Origin: Pseudorhizobium tarimense
GTDB taxonomy: Bacteria > Pseudomonadota > Alphaproteobacteria > Rhizobiales > Rhizobiaceae
Reading direction: 5' to 3'
Assembly: GCF_022968135.1 (NCBI RefSeq)
Contig: NZ_JALJRA010000011.1
Location: 62,001-126,000 of the forward strand
Length of the DNA: 64,000 nt
The translations under genes were made by a program, and so were the position numbers. The notes beneath the pieces were generated by a model. That model worked only from the letters and a program-made list of their open reading frames with translations. It made no database searches and was not told the DNA's origin. Positions 8,645 to 18,192 of this stretch are shown one piece after another. Positions within the stretch are counted from its first letter, which is position 1. Every line of letters begins with the position of its first letter.

Positions 8645-8682
8645 GCTCATTTGAGCAAGTGTAGCGCAATTTGTAAAAATTG
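8645..8682. promoter_or_regulatory. Candidate operator region upstream of pxpA
   Basis: Two inverted repeats lie in the divergent promoter region: GCTCA-TT-TGAGC at 8645-8656 and CAATT-(6)-AATTG at 8667-8682. They sit about 60-100 bases upstream of pxpA, where a repressor could block transcription. Assignment to the adjacent GntR regulator is inference. Confidence 0.35.
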
Positions 8683-8743
8683 TTCAACAGTCTGGACAGC
8701 ATTGTCGTGACTTGGTAGCGTTCACGTCAAGAGTGGGTGGGGC

Positions 8744-9523
8744 TTGGCAAACGTGCGGGTAATCGATCTCAACAGCGACCTTGGCGAGAGCTTCGGCCCA
8801 TGGAGCATGGGCGAAGACGCTGCCATGCTGGATCTGGTGAGCAGTGCCAACGTGGCATGCGGGTTTCACGCAGGCGATCCCGCCGGTATCTTGCGGACAG
8901 TCAGGGCAGCTAAAGAGCGCGGCATCGCAATCGGCGCCCATTTGGGCTACCGCGACCTCGTCGGCTTTGGTCGGCGCAACATTGATCCGACGAGCGAAGA
9001 GCTGATCGGCGACGTGATCTACCAGATCGGTGCGCTGAAGGGACTGGCCGCGGCAGCCGGCACGAAGGTAACCTACGTCAAGCCGCACGGTGCCTTGTAC
9101 AACACGATTGCCGCAGATCGCCGGCAGGCTGCGGACGTGATCAATGCTATCCGTGCCGTCGACCCCGATCTTATCCTCGTCGCGCTCTCCGGATCCCCCA
9201 TTGTCGCGCAGGCGCGGAATGCAGGGCTCACGGTGGTTGCCGAGGCTTTTGCCGATCGCGCCTATACCCCAAGCGGCGCGCTCGTCTCGCGGCGCGAGCC
9301 TGGTGCAGTGCTCCATGATCCCGAACTCGTTGCGGAGCGCATGCTGCGGCTCGTGACGGAAGGCACTGTAGAAGCCATCGACGGCTCCATGACCAGGATT
9401 GATGTTCAGACGATCTGCGTTCACGGTGACAGCCCGGGGGCCGTCTCCATGGCGCGCCGCCTGCGCGAGCGTCTCAAGGAAGCGGGTGTCGGAGTGGCGT
9501 CCTTCGTTCAGGCCAAGGCTTGA
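8744..9523 (+). CDS. pxpA: 5-oxoprolinase subunit A (LamB/YcsF family)
   Basis: Subunit of the ATP-dependent 5-oxoprolinase PxpABC, which opens the lactam ring of 5-oxo-L-proline to give glutamate in the cytoplasm. The 259-residue protein carries the LamB/YcsF signatures [13 protein letters not shown] at the N-terminus, [22 protein letters not shown] and [10 protein letters not shown]. The start at 8744 is TTG; the in-frame GTG at 8753 would give an N-terminus ([12 protein letters not shown]) closer to the family and is equally possible. It heads a (+) operon through the M14 peptidase gene and is followed after eight bases by pxpBC. Family knowledge supports the three-subunit enzyme; all three parts are present here. 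Confidence 0.93.
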   Translation: MANVRVIDLNSDLGESFGPWSMGEDAAMLDLVSSANVACGFHAGDPAGILRTVRAAKERGIAIGAHLGYRDLVGFGRRNIDPTSEELIGDVIYQIGALKGLAAAAGTKVTYVKPHGALYNTIAADRRQAADVINAIRAVDPDLILVALSGSPIVAQARNAGLTVVAEAFADRAYTPSGALVSRREPGAVLHDPELVAERMLRLVTEGTVEAIDGSMTRIDVQTICVHGDSPGAVSMARRLRERLKEAGVGVASFVQAKA

Positions 9524-9531
9524 GGTTGTTG

Positions 9532-11181
9532 ATGCAGACTGCTCCCGTCACTCCGTCGCCCATGCAAGGCCCGATGCGTTTCCTGCCCGTGCGGGAGAAC
9601 TGTGTACTCGTCGAGCTGGCGGATCTGGAGGAGACTCTGGCACTGTACGGGGCTCTCGAAGCGACGCCGGTTGCCGGTGTCCTGGAGGTCATTCCGGCTG
9701 CCCGCACGCTCCTCGTTGAGTTCGATCCCGCTGAAGTCTCGGTAGCGTCCCTGCAGTCGGGGCTCGCATCGCTGAGTAACGGCAGCCGCAACGCGCCGTC
9801 AGCGGTCGTTGTCGAGATTCCGGTGCGATATGACGGGGAAGACCTGCCGGAGGTGGCGTCCCTGCTTGGGCTGAGCGAGGATGAGGTCATAGAGCTTCAT
9901 ACGGAAAGCGAGTACACCGTCGCCTTCACCGGGTTCGCCCCAGGCTTTGCCTATCTGTCAGGCGGCAATCCGCGTCTTGCGGTGCCGCGGCGGACGTCGC
10001 CTCGCACGAGCGTTCCGGCTGGGTCTGTTGGGCTGGCCGGCAAATTCTCTGGCGTCTATCCCAAGAACAGTCCCGGCGGCTGGCAATTGATCGGCTCGAC
10101 CTCCCTGGAGATGTTTGACATCAATCGGCAGCCGGCAGCCCTTCTTCAGCCCGGCTACCGCGTTCGATTTAAACGTGCGATGGACGCGGGAAGCACAAGC
10201 ATTGCTCCAGCAAAGGGTTACTCTTCTCCCTTGCGTAAGGAGCGGATGAGAGCGGTGGACCAGGCCTCGATAGAAGTCGTCTCCTGCGCACTCCCCGTTG
10301 TCTTTGAGGACGTTGGTCGTGCAGGCCAAGCAAGCCAAGGAATAAGCCGCTCGGGTGCGGCGGACCAGAAAAGCCTGAAGACTGCCAACCGCTTAGTCGG
10401 CAACGCGGCCGGGGCAGCGGCGCTGGAAGTTACCCTGGGGGGGCTAGTTTTTCGGATGCGGGGGAGAGGCGAGGTCGCGCTGACCGGGGCCGCAGTTTCC
10501 ATCTCCATTGCTTCGGCGTCGGGGGAGCGCTTCTCGGCGCCTTTCGGAAAGCCGATTGCGCTCGATGATGGTGATGTTGTGACACTTGGCGCTCCGGCGA
10601 GTGGTATTCGGTCCTATCTGGCTGTCCGCGGCGGCTTTGACGTTGAGCCGGTGCTGGGAAGTGTCGCCACGGACACGCTCGCACAAATCGGGCCCTCGCC
10701 GGTCGCCGCAGGCGATCTGATCGGAATATGCCAAGCTCGGCCAGGTACTATGGTCTCGACCGAAGATGTGCCATCTCCCCCACTTCCCGCAGCGGGCGAG
10801 GAAGTTACTATCGATGTGATCCTTGGTCCGCGAACGGACTGGTTCACGGAAGAAGCTGTCGCGAGCTTCCTGTCGCAGCCCTGGGTCGCCACCGGCCAAT
10901 CGAGCCGCGTCGGCATTCGCCTGCAGGGCAAGGCGCTCGAGCGAGCGGTGAAGGATGAACTCCCTAGTGAAGCCACCGTTCGCGGGGCGATCCAGGTACC
11001 GGCCAGCGGCCAGCCCGTTCTCTTCCTTTCGGACCATCCGCTGACGGGCGGATATCCGGTTATTGCCAACGTCGCCTGCCGTCACCTTGACCTTGCCGGC
11101 CAGGTCCCTGTCGGGGCGAAGATCCGTTTCAACGCCGTCGACGGGCCTTTCGGCAGCATTCATCCAGGAAACCGCGCATGA
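9532..11181 (+). CDS. pxpBC: 5-oxoprolinase subunits B and C fused (KipI-KipA type)
   Basis: A 549-residue natural fusion of the two remaining 5-oxoprolinase subunits. Residues ~1-210 are the PxpB/KipI domain (FAPGFAYLSGGNPRLAVPRR, then VPAGSVGLAGKFSGVYPKNS and PGGWQLIGST). After a ~35-residue linker, residues ~245-549 are the PxpC/KipA domain, also called biotin-dependent carboxyltransferase-like (GRAGQASQGISRSGAADQKS, SYLAVRGGFDVEPVLGS). ATG 9532 is preferred over the TTG at 9520 because a GAGG lies six bases upstream and pxpA ends at 9523. The stop overlaps the ATG of the next gene by four bases, which implies coupled translation with the biotin carboxylase. Confidence 0.92.
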   Translation: MQTAPVTPSPMQGPMRFLPVRENCVLVELADLEETLALYGALEATPVAGVLEVIPAARTLLVEFDPAEVSVASLQSGLASLSNGSRNAPSAVVVEIPVRYDGEDLPEVASLLGLSEDEVIELHTESEYTVAFTGFAPGFAYLSGGNPRLAVPRRTSPRTSVPAGSVGLAGKFSGVYPKNSPGGWQLIGSTSLEMFDINRQPAALLQPGYRVRFKRAMDAGSTSIAPAKGYSSPLRKERMRAVDQASIEVVSCALPVVFEDVGRAGQASQGISRSGAADQKSLKTANRLVGNAAGAAALEVTLGGLVFRMRGRGEVALTGAAVSISIASASGERFSAPFGKPIALDDGDVVTLGAPASGIRSYLAVRGGFDVEPVLGSVATDTLAQIGPSPVAAGDLIGICQARPGTMVSTEDVPSPPLPAAGEEVTIDVILGPRTDWFTEEAVASFLSQPWVATGQSSRVGIRLQGKALERAVKDELPSEATVRGAIQVPASGQPVLFLSDHPLTGGYPVIANVACRHLDLAGQVPVGAKIRFNAVDGPFGSIHPGNRA

Positions 11182-12956
11182 AGAAGGTTCTGATCGCGAA
11201 CCGGGGCGAAATCGCCGTGCGGATCATCCGCGCCTGCAAGGACTACGGTCTCGCCTCAGTCGCAGTCTATGCCGATGCGGATGCAGCAGCGCTGTTCGTC
11301 GAGCAGGCTGATGAGGCGTATGCGCTTGAAGGGTCGAATGCGAAGGAAACTTACCTCGACATCGGCAAACTCATCGCCATTGCCAAGCGTGCCGGCGCCG
11401 ATGCCGTCCATCCGGGCTACGGGTTTCTGTCGGAACGCTCCGAATTTGCTCAGGCGGTCATCGATGCCGGACTGACATGGATCGGGCCGGATTCGCAGGT
11501 GATCGAGGCTCTGGGTGACAAGCTTGAAGCACGGCGGATGGCCCAGAAGGTCGGCGCGCCGCTCGTGGCGGGCAGTGATGGCGCGATCTCCAACTCCGCC
11601 GAGGCGCTCACCTTCGCCCGCAGCTTCGGGTTGCCGATTGCGATCAAGGCGGCGCATGGCGGTGGCGGTCGCGGCCTGAAGGTTGCTCGCCACCTCGATG
11701 AGGTGGAGGAGATGTTCGAATCTGCCACCCGTGAGGCCGTCGCCGCCTTCGGCCGCGGGGAGTGCTACGTCGAGCAATATCTCGATCGCCCGCGCCACAT
11801 CGAGGCGCAGGTGCTGGCGGATCGTCAGGGCAATGTCGTCGTGGTGGGAACGCGGGATTGCTCGCTGCAGCGGCGCAACCAGAAACTGGTCGAGGAGGCG
11901 CCGGCACCTTTTCTGTCGACGGAACAGCGGGAAAGGATCCACCAGGCTGCCCGAGATATTTGTGCAGAAGCCGGTTACACCGGTGCAGGTACCGTCGAGT
12001 TTCTGCTGAGTACCGACGGGGTCATCTCCTTCCTTGAGGTCAACGCCAGGTTGCAGGTGGAGCATCCGGTCACGGAAGAGACGACCGGTCTCGATCTGGT
12101 GATCGAACAGTTCCGGATCGCCGAAGGCCTGCCACTCAGCTTCACCGAAACGCCGGAGCCACGTGGGCACGCGATCGAATTCCGCATCAACATGGAGGAT
12201 CCGGGCAGGGGCTTTTTGCCCTCTGCGGGGGATATCAAGCAGTTCAAGGCTCCTGCGGGCCCCGGAGTTCGTCTGGAATCGGGCATCGGCAGCGGATCGA
12301 CGATCCCGCCGATGTTCGACTCGCTTGCCGCAAAGCTGATCGTCTGGGGACCGACACGGGTGGCCGCCCTCGCACGCTCGCGCCGGGCGCTTGCCGAATT
12401 CAAGATAGAGGGCGTGCCTTCCGTTCTGCCTTTCCATCGAGCGGTGGTCGATCATCCGGATTTTGCCGGCGACGAGTTTCGCGTCCACACCCGCTGGATT
12501 GAGAACGACTTCGCAGCAGATCTCGTGGCCGCCGCGCGACCAGCTCAGCCGGCAGCGCAGAGCATCCTTCGAAGCACCGTCGAGATCGATGGCAAAAAGG
12601 TCAGCATCGGTCTGCCGGCCAAATTTCTTGCTCTGTTGGGGCAGGTGCCTTTGTCGCCGACCCCTGTCGGCCAGTCGGTCGAAACGGAAGCAGATGAGAA
12701 TGCTGTTCGCGCACCCGTACCTGGCACGCTCGTCCAGTGGAACGTTGCCGATGGCGACGAGGTCCGGGAGGGCGAGATCGTAGCGATAATGGATGCGATG
12801 AAGATGGAAACCTCTGTGGCTGCCCTAGCGACAGGCGTCATCTCGATGCTGGTGCCGGCCGGTTCCTTCCAGAATGCCGGCGCCGTCATTGCTCGACTGG
12901 CGCCTGCCGGCAAAGCAGAGGCCGCTTGCGAAGAGCAGAAGAGCGGGAGAAGCTGA
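11178..12956 (+). CDS. Biotin carboxylase with C-terminal biotin carrier domain
   Basis: A 592-residue single-chain biotin carboxylase plus biotinyl carrier. Residues ~1-445 are the carboxylase: N-terminal ANRGEIAVRIIRACKDYG, ATP-grasp glycine loop AAHGGGGRGLKV, active-site stretch CSLQRRNQKLVEEAPAP and FLEVNARLQVEHPVTEETTG. Residues ~515-585 are a carrier domain with biotinylation motif DAMKME, target Lys542. It resembles acetyl-CoA carboxylase AccC/AccB and acyl-CoA carboxylase alpha chains, but no carboxyltransferase beta subunit is nearby. Coupling by a four-base overlap to pxpBC, whose PxpC half is related to carboxyltransferase domains of urea amidolyase, suggests that it may act with the oxoprolinase. 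That link is inference. Confidence 0.92.
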   Translation: MKKVLIANRGEIAVRIIRACKDYGLASVAVYADADAAALFVEQADEAYALEGSNAKETYLDIGKLIAIAKRAGADAVHPGYGFLSERSEFAQAVIDAGLTWIGPDSQVIEALGDKLEARRMAQKVGAPLVAGSDGAISNSAEALTFARSFGLPIAIKAAHGGGGRGLKVARHLDEVEEMFESATREAVAAFGRGECYVEQYLDRPRHIEAQVLADRQGNVVVVGTRDCSLQRRNQKLVEEAPAPFLSTEQRERIHQAARDICAEAGYTGAGTVEFLLSTDGVISFLEVNARLQVEHPVTEETTGLDLVIEQFRIAEGLPLSFTETPEPRGHAIEFRINMEDPGRGFLPSAGDIKQFKAPAGPGVRLESGIGSGSTIPPMFDSLAAKLIVWGPTRVAALARSRRALAEFKIEGVPSVLPFHRAVVDHPDFAGDEFRVHTRWIENDFAADLVAAARPAQPAAQSILRSTVEIDGKKVSIGLPAKFLALLGQVPLSPTPVGQSVETEADENAVRAPVPGTLVQWNVADGDEVREGEIVAIMDAMKMETSVAALATGVISMLVPAGSFQNAGAVIARLAPAGKAEAACEEQKSGRS

Positions 12957-12957
12957 G

Positions 12958-14778
12958 ATGACGATTAAACAGGCAAAGCCGCTGCTGGCCGTCGAAGGGT
13001 TGAGCGTCGAGTTCGGCAATAGCCGTGTCGTAGACGATCTCTCCTTCGTGGTCCAACCCGGCAAGACAGTTGCGATCGTCGGGGAGTCCGGTTCCGGCAA
13101 GTCCGTGACCTCGCTGTCGATCATGCGCCTGGCTGACACCATGGGTGCGAAATTCGCCGCAGGCCGCATCGTCTTCGGCGATCGAGATCTGTTGAAGGCT
13201 TCGCAGAAAGAGATGCGCACCATCCGCGGCAAGGAGATCGCGATGATCTTCCAGGAGCCGATGACGTCGCTCAACCCGGTGTTCACCATCGGTGACCAGA
13301 TCTGCGAAGTCCTTATGCTGCACGAGAAGATGGGCAAGGCTGCGGCCATGGCCGAGGCGCGGCGGCTTCTCGACATGGTGCGTCTGCCGGACTCCGAGCA
13401 GCTTCTGAAGCGCTATCCGCACCAGCTCTCCGGCGGAATGCGGCAGCGCGTGATGATCGCGATGGCCCTTGCCTGCCGACCGATGCTCTTGATCGCTGAC
13501 GAGCCGACGACAGCGCTCGACGTCACGATCCAGGCCCAGATCCTGACGATCATGCGGGAACTGCAAAAAGATCTCGGCATGGGGATGGTCTTCATCACTC
13601 ACGACATGGGCGTTGTCGCCGAAATGGCGGACGAGGTCGTGGTGATGTGGAAAGGCAAGAAGGTCGAGCAGGGGCCGGTGTCGCAGATATTCGCCGATCC
13701 TCAGCATCCCTACACCCGCACCCTTCTTGCGGCCGTGCCTCGCCTCGGCAGCATGACAGGAGAAGAATTCCCGAAGCGGCTGCCGCTGACCGTTCTTGAG
13801 AATGACGTCCCGACGGTGGTCGGCGAGGAAAGGGTGCAGGATACGGCGCGCTATAACGATGTGCCGCTTCTCTCCGTCAAGGATCTATTCGTTCGCTTTG
13901 ATATGCGCAAGACGATGCTGGGCAAGGTCACCCATCGACTGAGTGCGGTGTCGAAGGCCGGCTTCGACATCTATCCGGGGGAGACGCTGGCGCTCGTTGG
14001 CGAATCCGGTTCCGGCAAGTCGACCATCGGCCGGACGATCCAGCAGTTGCAGACGGCCCACTTGGGAGAAATCTCCTTCAACGGCAGGAGCTATTCGGCA
14101 ATGTCAGCGGCCGACCGCTTCCGCATGCGCCAGGAGGTTCAGTACATCTTCCAGGACCCGTTTGCCTCTCTCGACCCGCGTAAGACGGTCGGGTTTTCGA
14201 TCGCCGAGCCGATCAACACGCATGGGCTGGTCTCCGGTGGCAAGGCAGTGCGTCGGCGGGTCGACGAACTGCTGGAGCGGGTTGGTCTTAGTTCCGCTCA
14301 TGCCGACAGATATCCGCACGAGTTCTCCGGCGGCCAGCGCCAGCGCATCTGCATCGCCCGCGCTCTTGCCTCGGATCCCAAGCTAATCATTGCGGACGAG
14401 GCGCTGTCGGCACTCGACGTCTCGATCCAGGCGCAGATCATCAATCTGTTCATGGATCTGCAGGCGGAACGTGGCCTGGCCTACCTCTTCATCAGCCATG
14501 ACATGGCCGTCGTGGAGAAAATGAGCCACCGCGTGGCAGTCCTCTATCTCGGACAGATCATGGAGATGGGAAGCCGGCGCCAGATATTCGAGACGCCCCG
14601 ACACGCCTATACCCGCCGGCTGCTGTCTGCGGTCCCGGTGGCCGATCCGTCCGCCGAACGCAATGTCACACTGATGGAAGGGGAAATCCCCAATCCCGTT
14701 CGCCGTGTCGGCGACGAGCCCGCAATCCTCGCGCATGAGGAGATCGATCCAGGCCACTTTGTTGCGAAGAGTGCCTGA
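12958..14778 (+). CDS. Dipeptide/oligopeptide ABC transporter, fused ATPases (DppD-DppF type)
   Basis: A 606-residue protein with two complete nucleotide-binding domains. In the first: [13 protein letters not shown], signature [15 protein letters not shown], Walker [14 protein letters not shown]. In the second: [14 protein letters not shown], signature [27 protein letters not shown]. Each domain ends in an oligopeptide-transport C-terminal extension ([12 protein letters not shown] and [12 protein letters not shown]). In the second Walker B region Ala replaces the usual Pro after the catalytic Glu, a common variant. The ATG at 12958 follows a GGGAG site and lies one base after the carboxylase stop. 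It powers the permease pair encoded by the same operon and probably imports small peptides. Confidence 0.93.
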   Translation: MTIKQAKPLLAVEGLSVEFGNSRVVDDLSFVVQPGKTVAIVGESGSGKSVTSLSIMRLADTMGAKFAAGRIVFGDRDLLKASQKEMRTIRGKEIAMIFQEPMTSLNPVFTIGDQICEVLMLHEKMGKAAAMAEARRLLDMVRLPDSEQLLKRYPHQLSGGMRQRVMIAMALACRPMLLIADEPTTALDVTIQAQILTIMRELQKDLGMGMVFITHDMGVVAEMADEVVVMWKGKKVEQGPVSQIFADPQHPYTRTLLAAVPRLGSMTGEEFPKRLPLTVLENDVPTVVGEERVQDTARYNDVPLLSVKDLFVRFDMRKTMLGKVTHRLSAVSKAGFDIYPGETLALVGESGSGKSTIGRTIQQLQTAHLGEISFNGRSYSAMSAADRFRMRQEVQYIFQDPFASLDPRKTVGFSIAEPINTHGLVSGGKAVRRRVDELLERVGLSSAHADRYPHEFSGGQRQRICIARALASDPKLIIADEALSALDVSIQAQIINLFMDLQAERGLAYLFISHDMAVVEKMSHRVAVLYLGQIMEMGSRRQIFETPRHAYTRRLLSAVPVADPSAERNVTLMEGEIPNPVRRVGDEPAILAHEEIDPGHFVAKSA

Positions 14779-14821
14779 ACAACCGCGAAAAAATCGCACG
14801 CATCTGAAGAGGAACAGGTAC

Positions 14822-16354
14822 ATGAGAATAATGAAACGGGGACTTCTGCCCGCTTTCGTCGCGCTCGCGATGACGGGAACGGCCTTCACGGCTCCGGCGC
14901 ATGCCGAAGGCAAACTGACGCTGTCCAGCTCCCAGGACCCGGGCAGCTGGGATCCGATCGACACCTTCCTGGTCGCCTGGGCGGCCGTGTCGACCAACAT
15001 CTTTGAAGGGTTGACCTATCGTGGCCCGGATATGGAGCTGGTCCCTGGCCTGGCTGAAAGCTGGGAAGAACTCGACGAAGGAAAGCGTATCCGATTCAAG
15101 CTTCGCCAGAACGTTTCCTTCCACAACGGCGAGCCCTTCAACGCGGAAGCGGTGAAGTACACCTTCGACCGCCTGCTCGGCGAAGAGGGTGCCAAGGGCC
15201 CGCAGCGGTCGAACTACGTTGCGGTTGAAAGCGTCGAGGTCATCGATGACTACACGGTCGACATGAAGCTTTCGACGCCCGACCCGGTTCTGCTGACGAA
15301 GCTTGCCGGCTATGGCGCCATGATCGTGCCGCCGAAGTACATCGAGGAGAAGGGCGAAGATTTCTTCAACCTCAACCCTGTCGGCACCGGCCCTTTCAAG
15401 TTCGTCTCCTACGAGCCGAAGGTCGGCATCAAGCTCGAGGCCTTCCAGGACTACTGGGGCGGAGCGCCCAAGCTTTCGGAACTCGAATATCGCTTCATTA
15501 CCGAGCCGGCGACCGCCGTTGCCGAACTGCAGGCCGGCCGCGTCGATATCGTGATCCCGCCCATCATCCCGATCGGCATGATCCCCGTCATCGACGCTGA
15601 TCCGAACCTGGAAGTGGTGAGCGTTCCCGGTCCGACTGTAGATGCCCTGCGTTTCAATACGCGCGACGGCATCACGGCAGATCCGAAGGTCCGCAAGGCG
15701 ATCATTATGGCGGTGGATCGCAAGACGATCGTCGATTCCATCCTGGCCGGACAGGGCGCCGAAATCGCGACATTCCAGAGCGCGCTTTCCTTCGGTCATG
15801 ACGAAGAGCTCGCTCCGCTTCCTTACGATCCGGAAGCGTCAAAGAAGCTTCTCAAAGAAGCCGGGGTCGAACCGGGCGAGAGCCTGCAGATCGACATCCG
15901 CGGAAACGACGCCACGATGAATGAAGTGGCGCAGGTCGTGGCAAGCTACCTGCAGATGGTCGGTCTCAATGCTACCATCAAGCCTTACGAGACCAACGTG
16001 CTGCTGAACGACATCATCCCCCAGGGCAAGACCGGCGCGATGTTCCAGCAGAAGTGGGGCGGCTGGACCTTCGACTACGACAACACCGCTTACTCGATGT
16101 ACCACTCGGGCGAGAAGTGGAACCCGTATGAGAAGGATGAGACGCTCGACAAGCTCCTGGAGTCCCAGCGCCCACTCACCGATCGCGCAGAGCGTGAGCG
16201 GATCCTCAAGGAGATCGGTGCCTATGTTGCCGACCGCGCACTTGAGCTTCCGCTCTACAACACGAACGCGATCTATGGCGTGTCTAAGCGAGTGAACAAC
16301 TTCATCGCTCCGCCGGACAACCGTCTGAAGCTTGACGACGTCACCGTCGAATAA
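14822..16354 (+). CDS. Extracellular solute-binding protein family 5 (peptide type)
   Basis: Periplasmic receptor of 510 residues. A Sec signal peptide occupies residues 1-28 (basic start, hydrophobic core, AHA cleavage). The mature protein shows the family 5 pattern: LTLSSSQDPGSWDP, NIFEGLTY, ESWEELDEGKRIRFKLR, FHNGEPFNAEAVKYTFDR and FNTRDGITADPKVRKAIIMA. The ATG at 14822 is preceded by AGGAACAGGTAC; an in-frame ATG nine bases on is also possible. It follows the ATPase gene after 43 bases and precedes the permeases with a strong hairpin between. Related proteins bind di- and oligopeptides, glutathione, opines or nickel; the oxoprolinase and peptidase partners favour peptides, perhaps with blocked (pyroglutamyl) ends. 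Confidence 0.92.
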   Translation: MRIMKRGLLPAFVALAMTGTAFTAPAHAEGKLTLSSSQDPGSWDPIDTFLVAWAAVSTNIFEGLTYRGPDMELVPGLAESWEELDEGKRIRFKLRQNVSFHNGEPFNAEAVKYTFDRLLGEEGAKGPQRSNYVAVESVEVIDDYTVDMKLSTPDPVLLTKLAGYGAMIVPPKYIEEKGEDFFNLNPVGTGPFKFVSYEPKVGIKLEAFQDYWGGAPKLSELEYRFITEPATAVAELQAGRVDIVIPPIIPIGMIPVIDADPNLEVVSVPGPTVDALRFNTRDGITADPKVRKAIIMAVDRKTIVDSILAGQGAEIATFQSALSFGHDEELAPLPYDPEASKKLLKEAGVEPGESLQIDIRGNDATMNEVAQVVASYLQMVGLNATIKPYETNVLLNDIIPQGKTGAMFQQKWGGWTFDYDNTAYSMYHSGEKWNPYEKDETLDKLLESQRPLTDRAERERILKEIGAYVADRALELPLYNTNAIYGVSKRVNNFIAPPDNRLKLDDVTVE

Positions 16355-16365
16355 GCGTCTGATCC

Positions 16366-16392
16366 GGTGCCGCCCGAGGAACGGGCGGCACC
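16366..16392 (+). other. Strong intercistronic hairpin after the peptide-binding protein gene
   Basis: Perfect 11-bp stem GGTGCCGCCCG / CGGGCGGCACC closed by a 5-base AGGAA loop, 11 bases after the binding-protein stop and 23 bases before the permease start. No T-run follows. It probably shields the binding-protein transcript from 3' decay or lowers read-through into the permease genes. Confidence 0.7.
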
Positions 16393-16415
16393 TCCTCGAC
16401 TTCAAGGAAAAGAAC

Positions 16416-17339
16416 GTGGCCGGCTTCCTCGTCAAACGCTTTTTGCAGGCGATCTTCGTCGTCATCGCCATCACACTGCTCGTATCCTTCGCCATCCGGC
16501 TGACTGGCGATCCTGCCGTGACAATGTTCCAGGGCGGTGGCAGCATGACGGAGGACGATCTGGCGCGCATCCGTGCGGCGCTCGGTACGGACAAGCCGTT
16601 CCTGGTTCAGTATTCTGACTTCCTCAAGGGTATGCTGACCCTCGACTTCGGGCGCAGTTTCGTCGGCGGCACGCAGGTCTCGACGCTGATCGGCAAAGCG
16701 GTTCCGGCAACGCTGATGCTGGCCTTCGTCTCCATGGCCGTCTCGATCGCGCTCTCGATCCCGCTCGGGATCATGGCGGCGACGAGGAAGGGGAAGGGCG
16801 TCGATCAGGCGATCCGCATCTTCTCCCTGATCGGTCTCTCCTTCCCCAACTTCTGGCTGGCAACCATGCTGGTCCTGCTCTTCTCGATCACCTTCAATCT
16901 TCTGCCGCCGAGCGGCATGGGCGGGATCCAGAGCTACATCATGCCGGCCTTCACGATGGCTGTGATCCTCACGGCGACCAACGTCAGGCTCGTGCGGACG
17001 GCTATGCTCGATACGTTGCAGTCCCAGTACGTGATGGTGGCGCGGGCGAAAGGGCTCAGCGAGAGCAAGGTGCTCTACAAGCACGCGCTTCGCAATTGCG
17101 CGATCCCGCTGATCACTTATTTCGGTCTCCAGTTCGGCGGCCTCCTCGGCGGCATCGTCGTCATCGAGCGCGTCTTCAATTGGCCGGGGCTAGGGACGCT
17201 TGCCTTCGATGCCGTAGCAGCTCGCGATTATCCGGTCCTTCAGGCCGTCATCACCGTGCTTTCTTTGATGATCGTCGGCATCAATCTCCTGGTCGACATC
17301 GCCTACGGGCTCGTCGATCCACGCATCCGCACGGAGTAA
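16416..17339 (+). CDS. Peptide ABC transporter permease, DppB-like
   Basis: A 307-residue inner-membrane permease. GTG 16416 is chosen as start because AAGGAAAAG lies just upstream and the protein then begins MAGFLVKRFLQAIFVVIAIT, the usual DppB beginning; upstream extensions would run through the hairpin. Six membrane segments are visible with the DppB features LVSFAIRLTGDPA, the extracytoplasmic GSMTEDDLARIRAALGTDKP segment and the cytoplasmic coupling loop (VARAKGLSESKVLYKHALRN, then IPLITYFGLQFG). Five bases separate it from the partner permease. Confidence 0.93.
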   Translation: MAGFLVKRFLQAIFVVIAITLLVSFAIRLTGDPAVTMFQGGGSMTEDDLARIRAALGTDKPFLVQYSDFLKGMLTLDFGRSFVGGTQVSTLIGKAVPATLMLAFVSMAVSIALSIPLGIMAATRKGKGVDQAIRIFSLIGLSFPNFWLATMLVLLFSITFNLLPPSGMGGIQSYIMPAFTMAVILTATNVRLVRTAMLDTLQSQYVMVARAKGLSESKVLYKHALRNCAIPLITYFGLQFGGLLGGIVVIERVFNWPGLGTLAFDAVAARDYPVLQAVITVLSLMIVGINLLVDIAYGLVDPRIRTE

Positions 17340-17344
17340 CGGTT

Positions 17345-18187
17345 ATGGCTGCCACTACCTCCTCCTTCCGCTTCAAGAGCCTCGAGTTCATCCTTGGAGC
17401 TTCCCTTACGGTCCTGATCTGCGGTGCGGTTCTTCTGTCGGATGTGCTCTTCCCGGGTGCCGAGAAGGTCAACCTGCTGTCCCGCCTCGTGCCACCTTTA
17501 ACGGACATCCAGCACGTGTTCGGCACTGATCCCCTGGGTCGGGACGTCCTGGCGCGCGTGGTGGCGGGGGGCAAGATCTCGCTCCTCGTCGGCTTCACCT
17601 CGGTTTTCGGCGCCGTGATCTTCGGCGTCTTCATAGGCCTCGTCGCAGGCTACTACCGCGGCTTTTGGGACATGCTGTTGATGCGGTTCGCCGACCTTCA
17701 GCTCGCCATGCCCTTCATCCTGCTGGCGATCACCTTCATCGCCATCGTCGGCGGCAGCCTGACCAACACGATTATCCTGCTGATCGTGTCGCAGTGGGTG
17801 CAATACGCTCGCCTTGTCCGCGGCTCGGTCCTGACGCTGCGGGAGCGCGAGTTCATCTTGTCGGCACAGGCGATCGGCGTGCCTGACTGGCGCATCATCC
17901 TGCAGCACCTGCTGCCGAACCTGATCGGTCCGGTGATCGTGCTGATGACGCTCAACGTCGCCAACAACATCCTGCTGGAAAGCAGCCTGACCTTCCTCGG
18001 GCTCGGCGTCGATCCGACCATACCGAGCTGGGGCGGCATGCTCGCCGACGGGCGAACCTATCTGCAGACCGCCTGGTGGGTCAGCGTCTTTCCGGGGCTT
18101 GCGATCCTGCTCACCGTGCTCGGCCTCAACCTGCTGGGCGACTGGCTGCGCGACAGCCTCGACCCAACCGGCAGAACGACAGGATAA
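17345..18187 (+). CDS. Peptide ABC transporter permease, DppC-like
   Basis: A 280-residue second permease of the peptide importer. It begins with a soluble tail and a first membrane helix, then the DppC hallmark FGTDPLGRDVLARVVAGGKI at about residues 58-78, followed by five further helices. The coupling loop (EFILSAQAIGVPDWRIILQH, LLPNLIGPVIV) precedes the C-terminal segments with SSLTFLGLGVDPTIPSWGGM. ATG 17345 is five bases after the dppB-like stop. Complete in length and motif content. It precedes the carboxypeptidase gene by five bases, making the importer and the peptidase part of one transcription unit. Confidence 0.93.
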   Translation: MAATTSSFRFKSLEFILGASLTVLICGAVLLSDVLFPGAEKVNLLSRLVPPLTDIQHVFGTDPLGRDVLARVVAGGKISLLVGFTSVFGAVIFGVFIGLVAGYYRGFWDMLLMRFADLQLAMPFILLAITFIAIVGGSLTNTIILLIVSQWVQYARLVRGSVLTLREREFILSAQAIGVPDWRIILQHLLPNLIGPVIVLMTLNVANNILLESSLTFLGLGVDPTIPSWGGMLADGRTYLQTAWWVSVFPGLAILLTVLGLNLLGDWLRDSLDPTGRTTG

Positions 18188-18192
18188 TCCAG

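Noticed and set aside
11256..12488. Long (-) strand frame of 410 codons
   Set aside because: Antisense to the biotin carboxylase; no ribosome-binding site or domain and unlikely composition.
16366..16392. Reading the intercistronic hairpins as intrinsic terminators
   Set aside because: The stems are strong, but none of the six is followed by a T-run and downstream genes are needed for the same transporter, so full termination would make no sense.
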